Source: Hofstenia miamia | Lineage: Eukaryota; Xenacoelomorpha; Acoela | Assembly (NCBI GenBank): GCA_004352715.1 | Contig: SCFE01000080.1 | Coordinates: forward strand, 1,505,132 to 1,569,131 | Direction of reading: 5' to 3' | DNA: 64,000 nucleotides | Shown here: positions 12,012 through 21,539 of the stretch, piece after piece | Numbering within the stretch: the stretch's first letter is position 1 | How the letters are laid out: each line of letters starts with the position of its first letter | Made by a program: the position numbers and the translations under genes | The notes under the pieces: model-generated | Told to the model about the DNA's origin: nothing | Databases searched by the model: none | Seen by the model: the letters and a program-made list of their open reading frames with translations, nothing else

Positions 12012-15000
12012 CAAAAAGTTTTCAAACATATAGAGAAGTATTTCTTTTTTCTATAATTATTGCAGATATGAGCGATTATCTTCTAATGGTTAACTTTTTA
12101 TGAAAATATAATGTGGAGAAAAATATATTGTATATTTTACGTTGTACAAAAACACTTTATATTGTTTTTGAATACGCAAAATATATTATTAATTATGAAA
12201 ATTATGTATTTTGCATTTCTATAAAATTGATCTCTGACCTCAATAATAAGCATTGATTTACTGCTTGGAAACGGAGCCAGGTGTAGTGGCAATATATTGA
12301 AAAGCGTTCTCGAGATCTCATACAAATCCCACAGAGTAGTGAAGAATAATGAAAAGAGTTTCACATTTATTATTACTCCATGCCAAAAGTGGATTTTAAA
12401 TCAAAAGATGCTCTCAAAATAAATATAATAATTTAATTAAATATACATTAGTAACGCCCCTCCCAGCATTAATTCCATTTTAACCACGGATATAATAATG
12501 TAATATTGCATATACTTTATGAATATCATAAGATACAATGTTTTTAATGAAATAATTTGTTTTTCAAAATTCATTTCTATATACATCAATTTATTATTTT
12601 GTTTTAATTATTTTTGTGTTTTTTGTGGTTTCTGTATTTTCTGAACGGGCATAAAATTTTAATTTAATATGCTGTAATATATATTCTATAAATTATAATA
12701 TATACACATATCTGCCACTAAATGTCAACATATAATTTACACCACTTGTTTGTAAAATTGAAAAAATTGATTTCTCCTCCGTTTTGGGTGAAAACTTTTG
12801 TGCAATTCTTATTTAAGAAAGCTAACTCATAACTTAAGCACTATTTTATAAGCTTTCATTTTTACCAAATTTTTTAAATGTTCTAAAATTATTTTAAACA
12901 GGAAGTCCACGTCTAGAATTGCAAATGAGTGTCATAATGATATTTTGATGTAAACATATTTAAGTTGTACAGATAGTGTGAGGCAAGAGAAGTAAGAAAT
13001 TCATCATCCAAATATCGATGGATATCAGTGTAGTCTATTAGGGGTTTCCTAAGGATAAGATCTGTTTTCGCTGAAGAGGAATTCAAATTGATCATTAGCA
13101 AACCTCATAATCTAAAATTATCGATTGAATTAAAAGATCTTATAAAATTTACTAAGGCTTTCAAAACAAAAGAGTGATTTGTAATCACTTCAGAAAGCAT
13201 TAAATGACGTAAAAAATTGTAAATTAAACGCCATTTCCATTTTTCTTAAAGTTTGATTTTTCATTGCATGCTAATAATTTAGTAATAAATATTGGATATC
13301 AAAAATTCCATTCATGAATTATTCCATTTAATGCTTCTAGCAAAAAATACATACTTCCTCTCATTCTGGACAAAGTTGACGATAATATTTCCTTTTCACA
13401 TGCATAATTTTTTTATGATTTCGATTCCCTGTTTGCAAATTTATTGCAACGTACGAAACAGCGTTATGAACTTTTTAATTCCAAGATTGACATTCAAGAC
13501 AAAACTTTTTGAAATAATCGGCAATAATAAACAATCAGTCGTAGTTGCTGTCTGAAAACCACTTAAACGTCGAGTTTTTCTTATCAAAATTTGTGCAGTA
13601 AAAAATTGCCTAAAATGCTTACATTGATTGAATTTGGTTGAGTTCACAATAATTAAAAATCTCTTTAAATAATATCATTTCTTTTACAACTCAATCATAA
13701 ATAAAATTCGAAGTAGTAGGACTTTTTCAAATCTTTATTATTGTAAAATTTGTCGACATGGTTATCAATGAATCTCAGATGACTATCTTGTTTATGTCCT
13801 CTAGTTCAGACATAATACTTAGTTCATTCAAAATTTGATGTCTGCAGTATACACGTAATCAATTGCAAGGGTTGAAGTATATCTGGATCTGGATATAGAT
13901 CCATGGATATCCACTGGAGATGGATTAAAAAATTAATCTTATGGATTCCATGTATTATTGTAGATCAGAAATGGAAGCCAACAGATTTAATTATTCAATT
14001 AACAATGAAAATATACCCACAATCATCTTTTTGTACAAATCTGATAATATTATACGTGTGTACAAATCACATTAAACCAGAAGAGCTAGTTACATGCTTG
14101 ATATAATAATCTAAATATCAATCCTCGCTTAAAGCATCACGTGCATTAAGAGGCTTATGTAATTTTCTGTCTCTCCTTTAAAGTGTTCAAAACAACGTAA
14201 GAAATTCGCGTGTGCATTAAACTTTTCCTGGTGAATATGGTTTCTTAATAGATCGATCCGTTGAATTTTCGTGGATGCATCAGAAAATATCCGATCTTTT
14301 TGCCAATTACAATGTTTTGTGTTGAGAATAATTGATATTAAATTCTTGAGGAAAGATTTGATACTATTTTATTTTGCTTGCTCCATATAGGTTGAATCAA
14401 AATGCATCATCACGCATTTAATCAAAGACATTTAGTACTGAAACATGTCAGGCAAAGCTGAGAGGAAATTTCTTTAACGTGTTGACTTGGTAATTTTTAC
14501 ACATTAATATACGTATACAACAAAGCAAGTAATCTATTGTTTAGCTAAGATCATACAGCTATGCTTGCATTTGTTTACCGTCGCCAGTAGAATATTATTG
14601 CAAGAATCGGTTAATTATAACGTTTATTTTGATGCTAATTTTCTTATAAATTTTATCCTAATCTGAGAAGCCGTTTTTTACAGTTCTTACCAATAAATAT
14701 ATTATTTACTTTAAACGGAGACGTAAATTTTAACATGTAAAAACTATTTTAACTCTCATTTTTTATTTTAATTAAAACGTTAACGTGTTATGTTAACAAG
14801 TTAACTTCTCTCAGCACTGAATATTATAGTATGTAAAGATTTTAAACTGAATTTTTTTAGGAAGTAAGAAACGTCCTTGGAATAAAAACGAAGGAACCTA
14901 TTGGTGTAGGCTACGTTTACGATGCGGTATCGCGTTTTTGTTACCGATGGGGCGTAGCAGCTATAGTTGTGACGATTCCTTCAATCATTTTCAACATTTT

Positions 15001-15223
15001 TTCTTTCATTTTCTTTAAGGAGCACGCTAAAACTCCACATTGGCTTAAATCAGCTCATGTATATTGCGATTCTTTTCTTCTGCTTAGCCAACCCGTTTTT
15101 CTAATTTGGTTTCTATATGAAAGCAGACATTCGAAAACAGTGGACTGTCCGCAATTACAAATGGACGATTACTGTCAATATTCAAATGGAGACAGAAACG
15201 TGAAGATTTATAGTGATGTATAA
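7191..15223 (+). CDS. Unknown four-helix membrane protein, 2 exons
   Basis: I do not recognise this family. Exon 1 is 7191-7418 (76 codons, ending CAG before gtaatttt). Exon 2 is 14861-15223 (120 codons plus stop, after a tttttttag acceptor). Both junctions are phase 0, giving 196 aa. The start fits a Kozak context (AACATGG), and an in-frame TAG lies eight codons upstream. Hydrophobic stretches lie near residues 5-22 and 61-76 in exon 1, and near 102-123 and 143-157 in exon 2, so four membrane segments are likely. A polar, proline-rich loop (about 29-45) with a possible N-glycosylation site NIT follows helix 1. The C-terminal 35 residues are polar and carry two cysteines. The 7.4 kb intron contains a hAT relic and a 651-N gap, so a missed exon is possible. 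Pairing of the exons is inferred from phase and matching character. Confidence 0.55.
7419..9955. other. Intron of the membrane-protein gene, 5' part
   Basis: AT-rich intronic sequence. It contains a (TA)n(TG)n microsatellite at about 8580-8621. No other element, RNA or ORF is supported. Confidence 0.5.
9956..10560 (-). pseudogene. hAT transposon relic
   Basis: Reading the minus strand from 10381 to 10148 gives a hAT dimerisation-region remnant: DPLEWWNSMSSILP followed by a hydrophobic stretch, then HTSLDADHVNELIVI, which matches the family pattern of DP-x-x-WW near the start and a SL-x-x-x-HV-x-x-LI ending. The usual SER-F block between them is unrecognisable (SASDADNAIT), so the enzyme is dead. 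A likely left terminus TAGAGCTGTGCGG lies at 9956. Short words around ACCGCA and GTGCGG recur in the outer 150 bases on both sides, as in hAT subterminal repeats. The right terminus and an 8-base duplication were not found. Confidence 0.6.
11137..12012. repeat. 651-N gap, (TA)n, (TTTA)n and second (TA)n
   Basis: N at 11137-11787, then (TA)n at about 11816-11849, (TTTA)n to about 11897, a short spacer, and another (TA)n at about 11985-12011. All of this lies in the intron of the membrane-protein gene. Confidence 0.92.
12013..14860. other. Intron of the membrane-protein gene, 3' part
   Basis: Very AT-rich sequence ending in the tttttttag acceptor at 14860. Several short ORFs occur (for example 13292-13555 and 13903-14106), but none has family character or matching splice signals. 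Confidence 0.5.
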
Positions 15224-15439
15224 GCTACTTGCAAAGTAACCAGCAATATGCAATTGTTTATTGATTTCAAATTTTGCTAAATATATGTTTTGGCGCGTTA
15301 TGTAATTTGTAGAGATTCAATAAGCAAATATTGAAATTTTGTTTATCATTTGAATTGTATATATAGATAATTCTAAAATTGGGTTTTATGGGAGATTACT
15401 TGAACGGACAGTGCTAAAAGTATTCTTGCACCGGAATGT
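15224..15439. other. 3' flank of the membrane-protein gene
   Basis: I found no AATAAA in the first 200 bases after the stop; the nearest variant is AATAAG near 15320. The 3' end is therefore not located. Confidence 0.35.
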
Positions 15440-15646
15440 ATATATAGCAATGCTCATGTTTTGAGCCATGGATGCAACAAAGAACTTTGAGTGCTTCTTG
15501 ACATATGCAAAGCTATCCCAAACCCATTGAGATGGATTAAGATGGTGCTTTTATATTGAGAATAACATTAATAATTTTTGAGCTGTAAGCGCTTAAAAAA
15601 TTATAAGGATCATAACAATTTTCAAAAATCCGTAAGCTGTTGAAGG
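15440..15646 (-). mobile_element. TTAA miniature element, truncated copy 3
   Basis: An inverted, half-length copy of the element at 1090-1506. On the minus strand it opens CCTTCAACAGCTTACGG next to TTAA (15647-15650) and keeps the block TCAAAGTTCTTTGTTGCA. The second half of the element is absent. Confidence 0.6.
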
Positions 15647-15650
15647 TTAA

Positions 15651-16520
15651 TTCTTAGTAAGCATTTGGATTTTAAAGCATTATATGAAAATGCAATGGCT
15701 TTATACTCAAGCTCTTGTAAATCGCATAATTTAACGCTCAGCAGTCTTGTCGTAGTGTTAGTTTTTTCACACAACACAACAGAGTAATCAATTATTACGA
15801 AATGCTTACAATTTCAGTAATCTGGTAGGCATAAATATTAAACAGTTATACATGTATGTGCATAGCGGAAATTAATATAAATGTCATTTTTAACAATGGG
15901 ACCTAAAAAAATCCTTAATAACTCCATAATTATTGGATGTGAATTTTTTTCTTCGAAGATACCTAAGGGAATAGCGTACAGTCAAAAGCCGATTAATACA
16001 GATCAACTCAAGGAAACCACCCAAGCAGAAATTTAGCTAGATCTCACCAATGCAATGATGAGCGGTTTTCAAATTCGGGCCATACCTGTTTGCCCTCCGG
16101 AGGAAACATGAAAAATGTTGTATTTAAAAAGTAAATGAAAAAAACTAGTATTTTTTAAGATTTATTAATGCTTTGTTCATTAAAATCATTCCAATAATTA
16201 GTAGGTTATTAAATACTCTATAGATTCTATTATTAAAAATCACCCTCTTTGTAAGAATACGCATAATTTGTAATCGTAAGATATCCACTAAAACAACTTG
16301 TCTTTTAAAATGTACAGTATCAATAATATAAGAGAATATGAAGTATTTTCGTAAAATTTATAACTGCATACATTAATAAAGTAGTCCAATGGATCTAAAT
16401 TGTCATCTGAAGGCTATTTAAAAGAATTTTAGATTTTAGAATGAAATTTATTGCTATGAATATATTAAATACAGATAATATGCAAAAAATTTAAAAAATT
16501 TTCACAAACGTCATAATACT
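15651..16520. other. Non-coding, nothing recognised
   Basis: AT-rich sequence with no supported gene or repeat. Confidence 0.5.
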
Positions 16521-16539
16521 TTAAAATATCCTTATAGAT

Positions 16540-16712
16540 GGAAATTAGATATTCAATCAGCAATAGTAAAGAAAATGAAGTCTTTTATTAATGACAATAG
16601 ACTTTGAAAAAGCTTTTGATTCAGTATTGCTGGAGGCTTATTCAAAATGTTATGAAATATAAAACTTTTCATTCTCAAGAATAATTCAATTACATATAAA
16701 TTAATACAAAGT

Positions 16713-16744
<32 letters not shown>

Positions 16745-17400
16745 ATATATATATTGAGCTGCCTCAAGGTTTTTTATCTCTATTATTATTCATTTTATAC
16801 ATCAGTGATATTTTCGCAAGCATATAAAATAGCAAATGCTGGTAAAATTTTGCAATCAGTTTTATTGCAATAAAATGAATACTTGGTATAGAAAGTGAAG
16901 ATTAAAAATCCATGCATCAAAAACAGAAATTGTGCCAATTAATGTAACTTCGGACTAGTTAAATGAAATAGGTAGTATTAAAATCAATTAAAAATTTGTA
17001 AATATTCATATGGAAAGAAAATTTTTTGTATTTGTTTTGATTTAAAATTGAAATTTTAATTAAATGCTGGCAAGTTAGAAATTCGTGTTAGAAATACATG
17101 GACACTAAAAAAGGAAAGATGCTATTCTCAATGGGGATTACAAATCAATACAATTATGAAATTATTTGAAAAAATTATTCCTCCCATCTATAACTATGGT
17201 AAATTAATCTAGTTATATAACTGCTCTAAGAAATTTGATGAATTGCAATATGGAGTAATGAAAACAGCAATTGGTGCAAACTGAGAAATAATAATTCATT
17301 ATTCCACCACTAGACATCAATCATCAAGCAAATATCGATATAAATTTACACGATCAATATCAAATAAAAAATAATACTCTTTATTACAACGTGGATTAAA
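16540..17400 (+). pseudogene. Decayed LINE reverse transcriptase
   Basis: Fragments of a non-LTR reverse transcriptase survive in changing frames. FEKAFDSV at about 16600-16626 fits the first catalytic motif. ELPQGFLSLLLFILYISDIF at about 16755-16814 fits the PQGS-x-L-x-PLLF-x-x-YINDI block. A stretch near 17220-17280 (YNCSKKFDELQYGVMKTAIG) fits the region after the polymerase. A (TA)n tract at about 16710-16754 has expanded between the first two blocks. Stops and frameshifts are frequent, so this is a very old copy. Confidence 0.65.
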
Positions 17401-18174
17401 GATTATTTTGAACATATAACAAATACTAAGTTATCAAGAGATTTCAGTATGCAAACATAATATATATATATATAATACACCATATTCAAAATCACACTCA
17501 ACAATCCAACATTAATGTCTCTAAAAACTGCAATGTAGATTACATGAACATGATCTTGAGTCAGTCCAAGATATGTTGACTCAAGTCATGCGCAGAAGAC
17601 ATTCTCAGTAGACAGCTGATGATTGGGATAAAGTCAGATAAATGGCTGTTCACCAAACACTGTTATAGTTACTGATAGTAGGGTGAAGCTATAATATTTA
17701 GAAATTCCTTATGGCAGCCTTAAAGTGCATGATGCATTTTTTGCTACGCGATGTGTAAAATATACATGTTAGGGACGTCAATACATGTTACAAATTTAAT
17801 AGAATGACAACCACTACAATCATCGAGCGACAAAGGCTACATTCCTAAAACACAGGGTTTCAAAAATATTTACCCAGAACATTGTGCTCGTATTATTTTC
17901 GACTTTTAGCTGCTCTAGATAACCGTGAAGTTTTTTAAAATAATCAGAACGATGGTGTTGTCACGATTTTACTCCTAGCTCCAAATGCTTACAGAATAAA
18001 GTTTCGATGTTTTCTATAGGGATGCACTTTCATCATATTTAACTGTCTTATTATTAAATGCCAAAAATCACAATATAATAAAAAAACAAACTGTTACGGA
18101 CGCAAGCATGTGTGCGGTTAATCCACAGAAATTAACAGGGTATTCAGCGTATCAGATTGACTGATTTCTTTTTA
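17401..18174. other. Non-coding, nothing recognised
   Basis: A short (TA)n lies near 17459-17473. Otherwise no supported feature before the Penelope element. Confidence 0.5.
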
Positions 18175-18338
18175 AAGGTTGTATTCATCGAATATTTGAC
18201 AATTGCAGCACATATAGAACAATTAACCAAGAAATAGGAAAACTTAAGATCGAATTAAAGAAGAATGAATATCCAAATAATTTCATAGATCGACATATTA
18301 AGAAATCATTAGACACTCATTCAATTCTTACAGGAATA

Positions 18339-20030
18339 ATGCATAAATATGTAAACAATCCACAGAATATAAAATATGATAAACAATTTAAAAAACTACA
18401 AGAGTTTTTACGAAAAAATGACTTAAAAGCTGTCTCATATGATAAAGGTATTGGAATCGCAATAATGAAAAGAGATGACTATGAGAAAAAAATAATGAAT
18501 ATTTTAAAAGGTGATGAATTTGAAAGAATTCAGTTACACGCAAATGCAAAGAATTCACCTGCAATTTGCTTTGAAAATAGATTTAATGCAAAATTACTGA
18601 AAATGAAGAATGAAAAAAAGATATCTGAAACATTTTATGAGAATACAAAATCATTANNNNNNNNNNNNNNNNNNNNNNNNNNNNNNNNNNNNNNNNNNNN
18701 NNNNNNNNNNNNNNNNNNNNNNNNNNNNNNNNNNNNNNNNNNNNNNNNNNNNNNNNNNNNNNNNNNNNNNNNNNNNNNNNNNNNNNNNNNNNNNNNNNNN
18801 NNNNNNNNNNNNNNNNNNNNNNNNNNNNNNNNNNNNNNNNNNNNNNNNNNNNNNNNNNNNNNNNNNNNNNNNNNNNNNNNNNNNNNNNNNNNNNNNNNNN
18901 NNNNNNNNNNNNNNNNNNNNNNNNNNNNNNNNNNNNNNNNNNNNNNNNNNNNNNNNNNNNNNNNNNNNNNNNNNNNNNNNNNNNNNNNNNNNNNNNNNNN
19001 NNNNNNNNNNNNNNNNNNNNNNNNNNNNNNNNNNNNNNNNNNNNNNNNNNNNNNNNNNNNNNNNNNNNNNNNNNNNNNNNNNNNNNNNNNNNNNNNNNNN
19101 NNNNNNNNNNNNNNNNNNNNNNNNNNNNNNNNNNNNNNNNNNNNNNNNNNNNNNNNNNNNNNNNNNNNNNNNNNNNNNNNNNNNNNNNNNNNNNNNNNNN
19201 NNNNNNNNNNNNNNNNNNNNNNNNNNNNNNNNNNNNNNNNNNNNNNNNNNNNNNNNNNNNNNNNNNNNNNNNNNNNNNNNNNNNNNNNNNNNNNNNNNNN
19301 NNNNNNNNNNNNNNNNNNNNNNNNNNNNNNNNNNNNNNNNNNNNNNNNNNNNNNNNNNNNNNNNNNNNNNNNNNNNNNNNNNNNNNNNNNNNNNNNNNNN
19401 NNNNNNNNNNNNNNNNNNNNNNNNNNNNNNNNNNNNNNNNNNNNNNNNNNNNNNNNNNNNNNNNNNNNNNNNNNNNNNNNNNNNNNNNNTGAATATCCAA
19501 ATAATTTCATAGATCGACATATTAAGAAATCATTAGAAGACATTTTAATTAAAAACAAAAGATCAAAAAACAATCAAACTAATTATGAACATTGTTTTAA
19601 GATCGAATATAGAGGACTTCATACCGAAAACATGATCAAAGAACTCAAAAAAATATCAATAATTAAAGAAAATGTTAGATTTATATATAGCAATCATAAG
19701 CTAAGAACAAAATTTCAATTAAAATCTACAACTGAAGAAACCAATAAATCAAATATAATTTATCAAATCAAATGCACCTGTGGTGAAGATTATATTGGTT
19801 TTTCTAGTAGGCAACTATCAAGAAGAATTAAAGAACATGAGACCAGTTCTAATATATCTAACCATCTAAATAAATGCGGACTAAATTTTGAAACAAAAAT
19901 ATTACATCAGACGTCAAGATCAAGTAATTTAAAGATTATTGAGAGTATTTTTATAAAATCCTTGCAACCAAGTTTAAACACAAAAGAAGACTATATTTAT
20001 AAATTAAATTTGCCACTTTTTAAAATTTAA
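18339..20030 (+). CDS. Penelope reverse transcriptase / GIY-YIG protein
   Basis: A 563-codon frame if the 833-N gap size is right; about 277 codons are N, so the palm and the catalytic aspartates are unseen. The N-terminal piece has the Penelope signature near residues 34-48 (SYDKGIGIAIMKRDDY; family form D-K-G-x-x-x-V-x-x-x-R-x-x-Y). After the gap comes a lysine-rich thumb region, then the endonuclease: YQIKCTCGEDYIGFSSRQLS, RRIKEHETSSNISNHLNKCG, and a later ESIFIKSLQPSLNT with the expected glutamate. The C-x-C-G, H and C residues fit the Penelope zinc-binding variant of GIY-YIG. The enzyme would reverse-transcribe its own RNA and nick target DNA. The seen parts have no stops, so this copy is fairly young. 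The true start may lie upstream of the first Met. Confidence 0.75.
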   Translation: MHKYVNNPQNIKYDKQFKKLQEFLRKNDLKAVSYDKGIGIAIMKRDDYEKKIMNILKGDEFERIQLHANAKNSPAICFENRFNAKLLKMKNEKKISETFYENTKSLXXXXXXXXXXXXXXXXXXXXXXXXXXXXXXXXXXXXXXXXXXXXXXXXXXXXXXXXXXXXXXXXXXXXXXXXXXXXXXXXXXXXXXXXXXXXXXXXXXXXXXXXXXXXXXXXXXXXXXXXXXXXXXXXXXXXXXXXXXXXXXXXXXXXXXXXXXXXXXXXXXXXXXXXXXXXXXXXXXXXXXXXXXXXXXXXXXXXXXXXXXXXXXXXXXXXXXXXXXXXXXXXXXXXXXXXXXXXXXXXXXXXXXXXXXXXXXXXXXXXXXXXXXXXXXXXXXXXXXEYPNNFIDRHIKKSLEDILIKNKRSKNNQTNYEHCFKIEYRGLHTENMIKELKKISIIKENVRFIYSNHKLRTKFQLKSTTEETNKSNIIYQIKCTCGEDYIGFSSRQLSRRIKEHETSSNISNHLNKCGLNFETKILHQTSRSSNLKIIESIFIKSLQPSLNTKEDYIYKLNLPLFKI

Positions 20031-20086
20031 GAAATTATAATTATTATTGTAAAATCTAGTAAATTTAGAGGGAATAATTTGTAAAA

Positions 20087-20111
20087 CTGACGATGACTTT
20101 GTAAGTCGAAA
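20087..20111 (+). ncRNA. Hammerhead-ribozyme-like core (candidate)
   Basis: 57 bases after the Penelope stop codon the sequence reads CTGACGA, T, GACTT-TGT-AAGTC, GAAA. This is the hammerhead order CUGANGA, stem II, GAAA, with a perfect 5 bp stem II. Penelope elements are known to carry hammerhead motifs in their terminal repeats. Against it: one extra T sits between CUGANGA and stem II; stem I is at best about four A-U pairs; and CGACTTAC at 20140-20147 could pair with GTAAGTCG (20101-20108) in a competing fold. A decayed or coincidental motif is possible. Confidence 0.3.
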
Positions 20112-20203
20112 TATATTTTTCATGTTCTTATTAAGAATCACGACTTACTTAGAAATTGAAAAACAAAGCTCCATTTGAAAAGATTTACAAAATAGTTGTA
20201 ATC

Positions 20204-20233
20204 GGTTCGAGGCTCTTAAGCCCGATCGGAACC
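20204..20233 (+). repeat. Hairpin in Penelope 3' tail
   Basis: GGTTC (20204-20208) pairs with GAACC (20229-20233), and inside it GGCT pairs with AGCC around a short loop. It is the only GC-rich patch in the 3' tail. A tRNA was considered and rejected; role unknown. Confidence 0.4.
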
Positions 20234-21181
20234 CTAAAAGTTGGCTTATAAATACATAACGTATTTTACCGACGTTAATGAATGGCATGGGTTATTTAAA
20301 CCATGATGCCAATGATATTTATTTACGCACTATGCCAGTAAGTTCTTAAATCTAATAATATTTGCTGCTTTGAGGAAACACACAGCTAAGTAGAGCAAAA
20401 TCTAACTTCGTAAATAGTGTATTGTTGGTCAATTTGACCATGGTTATGCATTTAGGGGCTAAGAAATCCCCACTCCATTAATAATGTATGTAATGATTTC
20501 CACATCAATTTTGTCCAAGCAAAGTTTTGTGTTGCATAAGTTATTAATTAGTTAGCCCACTTTAGCCATTCTTATTACTCATATCTGAGTATAAAATATG
20601 ATTAATCATCCATGACAAAGGAAGAGAATTTGTTTTTTGAAATTTCGTAAAAAGTTTTGAGGTACTCAACCTTTAGTTTTTCTCTCTCTACTTCAGTTGT
20701 ATATGTACGATTTCTTGTGAATGCCTGAACTACAGACCTCATTTTAGCACACGAGTATAATGAATTTCATATTTTGATAGGATGTTTTACTGAATCTCTT
20801 TCAACATTTTTTGAGCTGTTTCTCATCCATTTTCTCTGAAAAAATCAATTATCTTTGTGTCACACTTAAACTGAATTATGTTTTTTGAAGATGCTAAATA
20901 CATCATAAACATTTTGTCTAGCAATCCCCAAGATTTTCAACATACATGTAGATGACAACTTGATTTATGGATTCGGTACATTGGGGTAAATGGTATTGCA
21001 TTATAATTACCTTCATTGTTGTTCAAAGAAACTTTGAATGTTTCTTATGTTCACATGCAAACTTTATTGTAGTTTAGTTGCATGATTGATGCTATATTAT
21101 TTAGAGTGCTAATCAAAATTCAAAATAATGTATCAAACTTTCAGATGTTTTGCACTGTTTCCAAGTACTCATCTGTTAAGG
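20234..21181. other. Non-coding, nothing recognised
   Basis: AT-rich spacer with no supported gene. The end of the Penelope element may lie in its first part. Confidence 0.45.
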
Positions 21182-21352
21182 GGGTGCTATACTAACGATT
21201 TTTGTCCAAACCTTTGTCCGGATTTTTGTTTAATCGAAAATCCGCAATGTATCACACAAAAATCTTGACAAAAGTTTGGAAGAAATTCCGCAATGTAGCA
21301 TAGAAAAATCCTGATACATGTTTCGACAAAAATTCGTTAGTATAGCACTCTC
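21182..21352. mobile_element. Small MITE with 25 bp inverted ends
   Basis: A 171-base unit. Its left end GGGTGCTATACTAACGA is matched by the inverted right end GAGTGCTATACTAACGA, and both continue into TTTTTGTC. The interior repeats the words CCGCAATGTA and TTGACAAA/TTCGACAAA, so it also has internal repeats. It does not code. No clear target-site duplication, so the superfamily is not assigned. Confidence 0.75.
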
Positions 21353-21539
21353 TTTATAGGTATCAAACACTGGTGACCATTCTTTAACTATAAATATGGA
21401 AATTTTTGTCAACTGCGACACAAACAAACAATTATAAATGTCCAGTATATTACATTTAATTGTTGTTATTTACTATATTCCTATTATTAATCACATCGAA
21501 ATGCATAATATATAAATTGCCTGTCCTATATTATTTAAT

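Larger units (their letters stand above)
18175..20233 (+). mobile_element. Penelope-like retroelement
   Basis: The element has, in order: a short 5' piece that encodes a Penelope thumb-region fragment (about 18181-18313), the start of a reverse transcriptase (18339-18656), an 833-N gap, and the thumb plus GIY-YIG endonuclease (19490-20030). A 3' tail follows, with a hammerhead-like core and a hairpin. The 48 bases 18266-18313 are identical to 19490-19537; this direct repeat is cut short by the gap, so its full length is unknown. Partial head-to-tail copies and long-terminal-repeat-like direct repeats are typical of Penelope elements. The outer boundaries are approximate; I found no target-site duplication. 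Confidence 0.75.

Noticed and set aside
20201-20240. tRNA-like GGTTCGA word in the Penelope tail
   Set aside because: The surrounding bases form a simple hairpin with no acceptor, D or anticodon arms.
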